A stretch of 14,854 bases of DNA. It comes from an uncultured Haemophilus sp. Its GTDB lineage: Bacteria; Pseudomonadota; Gammaproteobacteria; Enterobacterales; Pasteurellaceae. This document shows, in pieces, positions 7,156-13,566 of this stretch. Below the pieces are notes generated by a model, which saw only the letters and a program-made list of their open reading frames with translations, did not search any database and was not told the origin of the DNA. Every line of letters begins with the position of its first letter. The stretch's first letter is position 1. The stretch covers positions 1-14,854 of the forward strand of contig CAJLFU010000046.1 of assembly GCA_905205995.1 (NCBI GenBank). Reading direction: 5' to 3'. Position numbers and translations under genes: made by a program.

Positions 7156-7485
7156 TTAATGTCCTGTTTGAGAAAACAAGTTAATCACTAAAACACCGCT
7201 GATAATCAATGCCATACCAATCAGCCCAGCGGTATCGATTTTCTGACCAAAAGCGAAATACGCCACGATGGCAGTCAAAACAATGCCAACTCCCGACCAA
7301 ATGGCATAAACCAAGCCCACGGAAAGCGTGCGAAACACAAGAGAGACAAAATAAAACGAAATGGCATATAAGGTTAATGAGCCAATTGTAGGCAAAAGTT
7401 TGGTAAAGCCATCGCTGACTTTTAATAAATTCGTTGCCACAATTTCAAGGCAAATCGAAATAGCGAGTAATGTCCAAGGATTCAT
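7156..7485 (-). CDS. EmrE-like small multidrug resistance (SMR) transporter
   Basis: A 109-residue inner-membrane protein with four predicted transmembrane helices. Numbering coincides with E. coli EmrE: membrane-embedded E14 (CLEIVATNLLK), Y60 and W63 in YAIWSGVGIV, G90 and G97 in helix 4. These are the proton/substrate-coupling and dimer residues of the multidrug branch, which exchanges protons for quaternary ammonium and other lipophilic cations. ATG at 7485 (MNPW) is chosen because it matches EmrE MNPY; extension upstream would add charged, non-family sequence. No Shine-Dalgarno precedes this ATG. Instead a 9-codon reading frame with its own ribosome binding site ends 1 nt before it, suggesting translational coupling. 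It is the last gene of the sulfatase run. Whether it serves that pathway (for example exporting a cationic product) or is a passenger is unknown. Confidence 0.9.
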   Translation of the reverse strand: MNPWTLLAISICLEIVATNLLKVSDGFTKLLPTIGSLTLYAISFYFVSLVFRTLSVGLVYAIWSGVGIVLTAIVAYFAFGQKIDTAGLIGMALIISGVLVINLFSQTGH

Positions 7486-7486
7486 A

Positions 7487-7516
7487 TCAATCAAAACGTA
7501 AAGTAGAAAACGCCAT
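7487..7516 (-). CDS. Candidate 9-residue leader ORF (MAFSTLRFD) coupled to the SMR gene
   Basis: The minus strand reads AAGGTAGA then ATG, eight sense codons and TGA, encoding MAFSTLRFD. The AAGG ribosome binding site overlaps the stop codon of the radical SAM gene, and the TGA ends 1 nt before the SMR start codon, which has no ribosome binding site of its own. This is the arrangement expected if ribosomes finishing the mini-ORF reinitiate at the SMR ATG. It could be chance; nothing else supports a functional peptide. Confidence 0.35.
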   Translation of the reverse strand: MAFSTLRFD

Positions 7517-7522
7517 TCTACC

Positions 7523-8668
7523 TTAAGCGGCTGATGGATGTAACCGAATTTGGCGAGCCATCGCTTGCATATAAGGCGCCGTTTGTTCAAAGAAATAACG
7601 GTAAGAGGCACATAAATAATTATGTAGATTGGGTTCATTTTCGAGAGAAACAAAACGATGTTTCGGGCAGCCGCCATAACAGAATTTACGAAACTCACAA
7701 TGACGGCAAAGTGCGGTCAATTTTTGTGATTTTTCTAAACCGAATTGCTGTTGTTTACTGGAAAACATAATCTCGGTTAAAGGTTGTTGAGTTAAATTTC
7801 CCACCTTGTATTCGGGATACACAAAATGATCGCAAGCATACACATCGCCATTGGCTTCCGTGACAAGCGATTGCCCACAAGTGGGTTGGTGAACGCAAGT
7901 TGTGGAAGGATAACCAAGCCACTGCCCAAGCAGATTATCAAACTGCGACACATAAATTTTTCCTACATCATGCTCATACCATTCATGAAAGACATCCACG
8001 AGAAATTGTCCATAACCTTCTGATGGTACTGAAAAATCAGTGACAGATTGTGTTTGTGCATGACGTTCGACAATAGGAATAAACTGCATATAAGTCGAGC
8101 CAAGCTGTTTGAGTGCTAAATAAGTTTCTCTTCCTTTTTGCCAGTTTTGATCATTAATGACGGTAAGCGTATTAAATTCCACGCCATATTCTTGCAGCAG
8201 ATTTAATGCTTTCACGACTTTTTCAAAGGTGGGATTACCGTTACCTGAAATTCGATAACGATTATGCACAGCACTTAAACCATCAATAGAAAGTCCAATG
8301 AGAAAATGATGCTGTTTGAAAAATGCAGCCCATTGCTGATTAAGTGCGATACCATTGGTTTGAAAGGCGTTTGTGATCTGTTTACCTTGAGCAAATTCCT
8401 GCTGATATTCAACGGCTTTTCGATAAAAATCTAAGCCTAAAAGAGTGGGTTCACCACCTTGCCAAGCAAATTCAACCACATTGCCGGCGTGAGATTGGAT
8501 ATAGTTTTTGACATAATGTTTTAAGGTGTCTTTTGACATAAAAGGCGCATGTTGCCCAAACTGTTCTGATTTTTCCAAATAGAAGCAATATTCACACTGA
8601 ATGTTACAGTGAAAACTGCTTGGTTTCGCCATTAAGTGAAAATGAGCTTGTGGTGGAAAAACAGACAT
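7523..8668 (-). CDS. Anaerobic sulfatase-maturating radical SAM enzyme (anSME)
   Basis: A 381-residue cytosolic radical SAM/SPASM protein that oxidises the active-site Cys or Ser of sulfatases to formylglycine without oxygen. The SAM cluster motif is C21-x3-C25-x2-C28 (HCNIQCEYCFY), followed by FAWQGGEPTLLG (residues 67-78) and GLSIDG. The SPASM domain supplies C258, C264, C279, C321, C324, C330, C334 and C353 for two auxiliary [4Fe-4S] clusters. D280 in YACDHFVYPEYKVGN matches the proposed catalytic base of clostridial anSME. ATG at 8668 has AAGGATGG upstream. The gene starts 21 nt after the Crp-family regulator and is in one run with a Cys-type sulfatase, its likely substrate. An uptake signal lies at 7709-7717. 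AslB-type proteins of E. coli are the closest named relatives; the neighbouring sulfatase makes the assignment strong. Confidence 0.95.
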   Translation of the reverse strand: MSVFPPQAHFHLMAKPSSFHCNIQCEYCFYLEKSEQFGQHAPFMSKDTLKHYVKNYIQSHAGNVVEFAWQGGEPTLLGLDFYRKAVEYQQEFAQGKQITNAFQTNGIALNQQWAAFFKQHHFLIGLSIDGLSAVHNRYRISGNGNPTFEKVVKALNLLQEYGVEFNTLTVINDQNWQKGRETYLALKQLGSTYMQFIPIVERHAQTQSVTDFSVPSEGYGQFLVDVFHEWYEHDVGKIYVSQFDNLLGQWLGYPSTTCVHQPTCGQSLVTEANGDVYACDHFVYPEYKVGNLTQQPLTEIMFSSKQQQFGLEKSQKLTALCRHCEFRKFCYGGCPKHRFVSLENEPNLHNYLCASYRYFFEQTAPYMQAMARQIRLHPSAA

Positions 8669-8689
8669 CAGCCATCCTTTGTTACAACA

Positions 8690-9277
8690 TTATTTATGAC
8701 CTGATATTCGATCAAATGCCCCGTTTTGTTTGAGTTCTTTCGCAATACGAATGGCGGTTTCGGTTTCACAGCCAGCATATTCCGCAATTTCACGATACGT
8801 CCAATTATAATCAGGAAAGTTTTGTTTGAGGAAATATAAACTATCCATCACACGATCTAAGGTGCGCAAATAGGCACTTTTTGCTAAACGCTCTTCGGCT
8901 TCGCGTAGTTCATCTGCCAAGATCTGCAGTAAACATTGGCTCATCACCGTATTATGCGTAAAAAACTCGCTCACTACATTGGGTTTGATGCGAGTAATCT
9001 CTGCATCAATTAAGACTTTCGCATTGCAATGATAGTGTTTATCCGTCATGGAGAATAAGGTTCGGAAACCAAAATAATCCCCTTTGGAATATAACCGCAC
9101 CAAGCTTTCCTTGCCATTTTCAAGGGTATGAAATAAGCCAATCAAGCCTGCTTGCACATAATAAAACTCATGTGCTGCCTCACCTTGTTGATACAAGAAA
9201 GAGCCTTTCGGCAAGTGATGTAACTCAGTGAGCTGACAATGTGATAACTCAGTAGGCTTGATTGAACAATTTTCCAT
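8690..9277 (-). CDS. Crp/Fnr-family transcriptional regulator
   Basis: A 195-residue DNA-binding regulator. Residues about 15-115 form the cyclic-nucleotide-type beta-barrel (LPKGSFLYQQGEAAHEFYYVQAGLIGLF), residues about 117-150 the dimer helix, and residues about 140-190 a Crp-type winged helix. The recognition helix near CETETAIRIAKEL keeps the Glu (E173) and Arg (R177) that contact TGA half-sites in CRP and FNR. The cAMP-contact motif of CRP is absent, and the five Cys (4, 14, 84, 115, 170) do not follow FNR spacing, so the signal is unknown. ATG at 9277 has AGGGG upstream. It lies between the sulfatase (38 nt away, with an uptake signal in the gap) and the maturase (21 nt away), suggesting it controls this cluster. 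Candidate operators are the two TATGA-N6-TCATA sites in the divergent promoter. Confidence 0.9.
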   Translation of the reverse strand: MENCSIKPTELSHCQLTELHHLPKGSFLYQQGEAAHEFYYVQAGLIGLFHTLENGKESLVRLYSKGDYFGFRTLFSMTDKHYHCNAKVLIDAEITRIKPNVVSEFFTHNTVMSQCLLQILADELREAEERLAKSAYLRTLDRVMDSLYFLKQNFPDYNWTYREIAEYAGCETETAIRIAKELKQNGAFDRISGHK

Positions 9278-9315
9278 AAACGCCCCTAAAAGTGCGGTCA
9301 GTTTTTTCTTTGTTT

Positions 9316-10761
9316 TTATACTTCGTTTATAATCCGATATACCCAGTTTTCTAACGGGTCATTTAAGCGTTTCATTTCTTGACGCATTTCTTCTAGCATC
9401 TCTTTTTTGACTGCTTCATATCCTGGTTTGTAGAACAAATTATGCATTTCAGCCGGATCATTTTTCACATCATAAAGCTCACAAATGTCCGATGCATTAA
9501 ACACTAATTTATAGTCTTTACGGTGCCACATGCGTTGTTCAAAATAAACGAAATGCCCCGCCAACTGTGCCAAGATCCCTTTGCGTTGATTATCTTGATG
9601 TTGACGAACAATCGGTAAAATACTTTCCCCTTCAAAGGCTTGAGGAATAGGTTGATTAGCAAGATCATAAACGGTCGAGGTTAAATCATGGAGATAGACA
9701 AGATTATCATCTTGTTGATTAATACGATTTGAATTCGGGTCTTTGATAATCATCGGAATGTTATAGGTGGTATCAAACATGAACTCCCCTTTCTCAATCA
9801 TTCGATGAGCGCCCATTGCATCCCCATGATCAGCGGTTGCCACAATAAAAGTGCGGTCATAAATACCTTTGTTTTCTAAGAAAGTAAACAGCTCACCAAT
9901 CGCATCATCAATCAGGGTAATATACCCCCAGAATTTGGTGATAACCTCTTTCCAATGATCTTCACTCGCTTCCCACATCCCCCACATTTTAGATATGGTA
10001 CGATAGTGTCCTGGTTTGCCCGCTAGTGGCTTGAAGAAGCTTTCATCTAGCACTACATCTTCTTTTCGATACATGGAATAATAAGGTTCCGGCACGATAC
10101 AAGGCGTATGCGGCCCCCAGAAATTAATCCATGTAAAGAACGGTTTATTTTCACCGAGCGATTGGCTGATATAGCTTTTCGCTTCATCAATAATGAAATA
10201 CGGGATGGTTTGTTCTTTTGTACCTGAAAGCAAACCACAAAGCTCTTGCACGCGTAAATGAGGGTTATCACCGAAATAAGCACGACTCACTTCTGGAATT
10301 TCATAACCTTTTTCATCTAACCATTCTTTATAACGATTGGAATGTGTCGGAGGTTGGTTGAACACTAAATTTTTATACACACCACTGCCTGGATAACCAT
10401 AGCCGTCAAAGTTATGCCCTTTAATGCCGTAATCTTCTGGTACGGATTTTGTCCCAACGTGCCATTTCCCCACAACATAGGTGTTATAGCCGTCTAGTTT
10501 ACCGATATTTGGTGCGGTTTCGCTCACTTCACCGGTACCGCCTTTTTCACCATTACGAATGATGCCATGTGTAGACGGCATTAAACCAGTAAAGAGCGAA
10601 GTTCGTGCGGGTCCACAAACTGAAGCAGGCGTAAATGCGTTATTAAAACGCACACCATCTTTAGCTAGACGGTCGATATTCGGGGTTTTGACGATCTGGT
10701 GACCATAAGCACCCAGCATATCTTTACGCACTTGGTCGAGTAAAATATAGATAATGTTCAT
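9316..10761 (-). CDS. Cytoplasmic Cys-type sulfatase (alkaline phosphatase superfamily)
   Basis: A 481-residue type I sulfatase. The maturation signature C49-G-P-A-R53 (ASVCGPARTSLFTG) is the Cys-type CxPxR motif, with C49 the predicted formylglycine. Other active-site residues are D9 (LLDQ; the second metal Asp is Gln), K99 and H101 (VVGKWHVG), H218 (WGPHTP), D311-H312 (ATADHGD), and K324 (EKGEFMFD). The protein begins directly with the first beta strand, MNIIYILLDQ, and has no signal peptide, so it should be cytosolic. ATG at 10761 is chosen because AAGGA lies 6 nt upstream; an in-frame TTG at 10767 has no space for a ribosome binding site. It follows a YidK-like symporter, recalling the E. 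coli yidJ-yidK pair, and precedes a dedicated maturase. The substrate is unknown; no glycosidase is nearby. Confidence 0.93.
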   Translation of the reverse strand: MNIIYILLDQVRKDMLGAYGHQIVKTPNIDRLAKDGVRFNNAFTPASVCGPARTSLFTGLMPSTHGIIRNGEKGGTGEVSETAPNIGKLDGYNTYVVGKWHVGTKSVPEDYGIKGHNFDGYGYPGSGVYKNLVFNQPPTHSNRYKEWLDEKGYEIPEVSRAYFGDNPHLRVQELCGLLSGTKEQTIPYFIIDEAKSYISQSLGENKPFFTWINFWGPHTPCIVPEPYYSMYRKEDVVLDESFFKPLAGKPGHYRTISKMWGMWEASEDHWKEVITKFWGYITLIDDAIGELFTFLENKGIYDRTFIVATADHGDAMGAHRMIEKGEFMFDTTYNIPMIIKDPNSNRINQQDDNLVYLHDLTSTVYDLANQPIPQAFEGESILPIVRQHQDNQRKGILAQLAGHFVYFEQRMWHRKDYKLVFNASDICELYDVKNDPAEMHNLFYKPGYEAVKKEMLEEMRQEMKRLNDPLENWVYRIINEV

Positions 10762-10782
10762 ACACAATCCTTATCTATTTTA

Positions 10783-10805
10783 AGGGCGTACGTGATGTAC
10801 GCCCT
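10783..10805. repeat. GC-rich perfect hairpin between symporter and sulfatase genes
   Basis: AGGGCGTAC (10783-10791) and GTACGCCCT (10797-10805) are perfect 9-bp complements around a 5-nt loop, in otherwise AT-rich DNA. No U-run follows on the minus strand, so it is not a standard terminator. In the transcript it would fold in the 55-nt gap after the symporter stop codon. It could protect the upstream message end, adjust sulfatase expression, or be a copy of a dispersed palindromic repeat. The structure is seen directly; the role is inferred. Confidence 0.65.
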
Positions 10806-10816
10806 ACTGCTTAATG

Positions 10817-12523
10817 TTAGTTAGAAAGATGTAATTGATGTTCTGTTTTTTCATTTTTTGGTCTAAAGACAATCAACACGATGAGTTGTAATACCGCATA
10901 CACTTCCAACACTAACATTGGATTGCCGTCTGGTGAAGCAATACCCACTGGTGATAAGAAAGCATAAAGCGCAATTAAACCAAGAATCAATGAAACAGAC
11001 GTCACTTTAATGTATTTCCAATTGGTTAAATCTACGTCGCCTTTATTGACGGTATTTTCCACATAAGGCTCACGTTTTAAGAATTGACCTAGAATCAACA
11101 TGAAGACAACATCAAATACGAATAATCCGCCCATGACATACACGAAATTGATTTTCACCTTGAACACCCACACAATACTGAAATAAAGTACTACGTGTAC
11201 AAGTAAAGCAATACGCGCCGCTAAACCTGAAACCGTTTTATTGAATAAACCAACAGCAAATAACGCCACGATTGGAATATTCACAAAACCAGCAAAGCGT
11301 TTAGTGATTAAGAAAATACCATCTGTACCGAACATCAAAAGTGGGCCAATAATCATGGTCACAATCGCCATAATAGTAGAGACTTTTTTCGCATAAACGA
11401 TCAATTCTTGATCTGTACGTTGTTTTTTACTGATAGATGGTAGTAAGTCTTTACAATAAATCGTCGCGGCAGAGTTTAAGAATGAGTTAAAGGTACTTAA
11501 AATTGCGCCGAAAAGAGCCGCAATAAAGAAGCCTTGTAATGCACTCGGCATCACTTTATTGACCAATAATGGATAAGATGTATCAATTGGATTTAAGCCT
11601 TCACCTAAAATATGGAAACTCAATAAACCCGGTAAATTAAGAATAATCGGTAATGTGAGTAGGAAAAGCGCTGCAATTAAAATCCCTTTTTGACCCGATG
11701 CTAAATCCTTCGCCCCTAAACAACGTTGTACGATAGCTTGGTTAGTGGTCCAATAGAAGAAGTGAACAACCATAATACCAGTAAAGATTGTCGGCCAAGG
11801 GGTGGAGTCTGTTGAACTACCTATTGCGTTCCATTTTTCAACGTGAGTGGTGGTGATAATATTCAAGCCTTCTGAAATGCTACCATTACCTAAATAAAGC
11901 AATGCAAATACAGGTACAAGTAATGCTCCAATCACTAAGATTACCGCATTGATGGTATCGGAAACTGCTACCGCTTTTAACCCACCAAAAATCGCATAAA
12001 TTGCCCCAACCACACCGATAGCAATGACAGTATAAACAATCGCTTGAGCCTCGCTTAATCCAAAGATCGTTTCTAGATTGAAGATTTTATTAAAGGCGAT
12101 CGCCCCAGTATAAAGTGCGGTCGGAATAACGATTAAAAGATAGAAGACTAAAAATAACCCTGACATAATCAAACGAGTTTGTCGGTCAAAACGATTTTCA
12201 AAGAATTCTGGAATGGTGGTATAACCGTTACGCAAATATTTCGGCAACATATAAATCGCTAAGAAACAAAGCGGAATCACAGTTGGCACTGTCCACGCAA
12301 TAACAGAAAAGTTGTTTTGATAAGAAACGGCATTCACGCCAATCAATTGCTCTGTTGAAAGAGAGGTCAACACCATTGAGCAACCAATCACAATACCACT
12401 CAATCCTCGTCCCGCTAAGAAATAACCTTTCGAGGTGGTCAAATCATCGTTTTTAGTACGTAGCCATGAAACATAGGCCACTAAAGCCGTTACGATGAGG
12501 AAACTCGAAACCGTTAATAGCAT
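10817..12523 (-). CDS. YidK-like sodium/solute symporter (SSS family)
   Basis: A 568-residue inner-membrane transporter with about 14 hydrophobic segments and the LeuT-like SSS architecture. Sequence blocks shared with E. coli YidK include GYFLAGR (residues 33-39), LTSLSTEQLIG (52-62), TIPEFFENRFD (103-113), GGLKAVAVSDTINAV, FYWTTNQAIVQR and GAILSTFNSFLNSAATI. It probably couples sodium entry to uptake of an organic solute. ATG at 12523 is chosen over the in-frame ATG at 12559 because a near-perfect AAGGAGGAG lies just before it, inside the longer version. As first gene of the minus-strand run before the sulfatase, it most likely imports the sulfated substrate or a related sugar. An uptake signal lies at 12113-12121. 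Family membership is firm; the solute is unknown. Confidence 0.93.
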   Translation of the reverse strand: MLLTVSSFLIVTALVAYVSWLRTKNDDLTTSKGYFLAGRGLSGIVIGCSMVLTSLSTEQLIGVNAVSYQNNFSVIAWTVPTVIPLCFLAIYMLPKYLRNGYTTIPEFFENRFDRQTRLIMSGLFLVFYLLIVIPTALYTGAIAFNKIFNLETIFGLSEAQAIVYTVIAIGVVGAIYAIFGGLKAVAVSDTINAVILVIGALLVPVFALLYLGNGSISEGLNIITTTHVEKWNAIGSSTDSTPWPTIFTGIMVVHFFYWTTNQAIVQRCLGAKDLASGQKGILIAALFLLTLPIILNLPGLLSFHILGEGLNPIDTSYPLLVNKVMPSALQGFFIAALFGAILSTFNSFLNSAATIYCKDLLPSISKKQRTDQELIVYAKKVSTIMAIVTMIIGPLLMFGTDGIFLITKRFAGFVNIPIVALFAVGLFNKTVSGLAARIALLVHVVLYFSIVWVFKVKINFVYVMGGLFVFDVVFMLILGQFLKREPYVENTVNKGDVDLTNWKYIKVTSVSLILGLIALYAFLSPVGIASPDGNPMLVLEVYAVLQLIVLIVFRPKNEKTEHQLHLSN

Positions 12524-12558
12524 ACGCTCCTCCTTGTAGAAGCCAATATTAAATTCCA

Positions 12559-12585
12559 TTTATAGACTACTGCTCAGTTTGTAAA
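12559..12585 (-). promoter_or_regulatory. Candidate promoter of the symporter-sulfatase run
   Basis: On the minus strand TTTACA (12580-12585) is followed by 15-16 bp and TATAAA/ATAAAT (about 12558-12564). The start point would be near 12552, giving a leader of about 30 nt before the symporter ATG. The perfect CRP site (centre 12621.5) is then about 70 bp upstream and the TATGA-N6-TCATA site (centre 12598.5) about 46 bp upstream. The promoter is predicted from motifs. Confidence 0.5.
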
Positions 12586-12590
12586 GAGCA

Positions 12591-12606
12591 TATGATAATT
12601 GTCATA
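12591..12606. promoter_or_regulatory. CRP-like variant operator 1 (TATGA-N6-TCATA)
   Basis: TATGATAATTGTCATA has perfect 5-bp inverted arms with a 6-bp spacer, the geometry of Crp/Fnr-family operators, but with A instead of G at the second base of the half-site. The same half-sites recur at 12661-12678 in this intergenic region. It is a candidate site for the Crp/Fnr-type regulator encoded at 8690-9277. Weak FNR binding is an alternative. Confidence 0.5.
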
Positions 12607-12613
12607 GTGATTG

Positions 12614-12629
12614 TGTGAGAGGGATCACA
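12614..12629. promoter_or_regulatory. Perfect CRP site in the symporter / TauE divergent promoter
   Basis: TGTGAGAGGGATCACA is an exact TGTGA-N6-TCACA. Its centre lies about 70 bp upstream of the predicted symporter start point, a class I CRP position. It suggests control of the sulfatase run by carbon status through cAMP-CRP, which is known to be active in Haemophilus. Direct motif match; function inferred. Confidence 0.85.
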
Positions 12630-12660
12630 AAATCGAAATAAAGTCTGTTTTTATCAACAA

Positions 12661-12678
12661 TTATGAGCAAGATCATAA
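12661..12678. promoter_or_regulatory. CRP-like variant operator 2 (TTATGA-N6-TCATAA)
   Basis: TTATGAGCAAGATCATAA has perfect 6-bp arms around a 6-bp spacer. The half-site is the same TATGA as in operator 1. If AATAAT (12699-12704) is the -10 of the TauE-like gene, the start would be near 12711 and this site would be centred at about -41.5, the class II activator position. A TATAAG at 12693 is an alternative -10 that would put the site over the -35. Confidence 0.5.
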
Positions 12679-12736
12679 ATTATTTATCGCTCTATAAGAA
12701 TAATAACGCCGTACTCCCACACAAAAGGAGTTTGAA

Positions 12737-13531
12737 ATGAGCTTACAGTTAATTCTTATTTTGATTTTATGTGGTGTCATGACGAATATCATGTCGGCCA
12801 TTTTTGGTATTGGTGGCGGTGTATTGATGGTACCTATTCTCTATACCTTATTCCCACAATTTCCTTTACAAATGATTGCAGCGACATCATTGACGATTGT
12901 CATGGGATCATCCTTTATTAACTTGATTTATTTCTATAAACAAAAAGTATCAATTAATTACAAAGCAATGCTCGTTTGGTCTGTTGGCATGATTATTGGT
13001 GTGCAGCTAGGATTCGAATTAAGTTTTTACGCGCCAGATATTGCCATTATCAGCGTGTTTGTTATCACCCTTACTCTATTAGCAATTCGTACTATTTTTA
13101 GTAAAGAAAGTGCAACGAGACAGCAAACGACAACAGATGAAACAATAAAAGGAATGGGCCTTTCAACTTTTGGAGGATTTATTGCGGGTATGACGGGTAT
13201 TGGAGGAGGATCAATCATGGCACCTTTAATTGGACAGCTAAAATCCGTTAAAGCCCATCAAATTGCCCCTTATACCAATGCAATGATGTTTATTGGTGGG
13301 TTAGGCAGTCTTTATGGCTATCTTTCAAAAAACTCCCCCCATCATTTTGGTTGGCAAATCGGTTATGTCAATTTATCGATCGTCCTTATTGTCGTACTCA
13401 GCGCTTTTGTGACCGGATTTTTCTCGATGAAAATCCGAGGTAAATTATCACCGCACTTAGTCAAAAAACTATTAGGCATTATTTTATTGGTGATCAGTGC
13501 CTATATGTTACTTATCCATGCTATAAAATAA
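12737..13531 (+). CDS. TauE/SafE-family sulfite/organosulfonate exporter
   Basis: A 264-residue inner-membrane protein with about eight hydrophobic helices in two similar halves. Each half carries the GIGGG signature of the TauE/SafE (DUF81) family: residues 24-28 in AIFGIGGGVLMVP and 154-158 in MTGIGGGSIMAP. Family members export sulfite, sulfoacetate or related anions, though many remain uncharacterised. ATG at 12737 has AAAAGGAG at good spacing. The gene is divergent from the symporter-sulfatase run and shares its 213-bp control region with a perfect CRP site and two variant sites. A role in removing sulfate or sulfite released by the sulfatase is therefore plausible but inferred. An uptake signal (13450-13458, reverse) lies near the 3' end. 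It ends at a terminator shared with mazG. Confidence 0.88.
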   Translation: MSLQLILILILCGVMTNIMSAIFGIGGGVLMVPILYTLFPQFPLQMIAATSLTIVMGSSFINLIYFYKQKVSINYKAMLVWSVGMIIGVQLGFELSFYAPDIAIISVFVITLTLLAIRTIFSKESATRQQTTTDETIKGMGLSTFGGFIAGMTGIGGGSIMAPLIGQLKSVKAHQIAPYTNAMMFIGGLGSLYGYLSKNSPHHFGWQIGYVNLSIVLIVVLSAFVTGFFSMKIRGKLSPHLVKKLLGIILLVISAYMLLIHAIK

Positions 13532-13532
13532 A

Positions 13533-13563
13533 AAATGGCAGAGGAAAACGCCCTATGCCATTT
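13533..13563. terminator. Bidirectional terminator between the TauE-like gene and mazG
   Basis: AAATGGCA (13533-13540) and TGCCATTT (13556-13563) form a perfect 8-bp stem with a 15-nt interior that can pair further (AGG/CCT). T-rich sequence follows on the plus strand (CAATTATTTTT) and A-rich sequence precedes it. The stop codons of the two convergent genes lie at 13531 and 13567, so one element probably ends both. Confidence 0.75.
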
Positions 13564-13566
13564 CAA

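Noticed and set aside
7486..7530. Guanidine-type riboswitch before the SMR gene
   Set aside because: No paired hairpins with ACGR loops or other ykkC-like motifs are visible in the short gap.
7486..7698. Long N-terminal extension of the SMR frame to 7698
   Set aside because: It overlaps the end of the anSME gene in another frame; the SMR family starts at MNPW with EmrE numbering.
10762..10767. TTG start at 10767 for the sulfatase
   Set aside because: The AAGGA ribosome binding site directly abuts the TTG, leaving no spacing; it is correctly placed for ATG 10761.
12524..12559. ATG at 12559 as start of the symporter
   Set aside because: The strong AAGGAGGAG lies inside this extension, directly before ATG 12523, and the extra residues are unlike the family.
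12591..12678. FNR boxes (TTGAT-N4-ATCAA) in the divergent promoter
   Set aside because: The half-sites are TATGA/TCATA with a 6-bp spacer; only partial FNR matches can be drawn.
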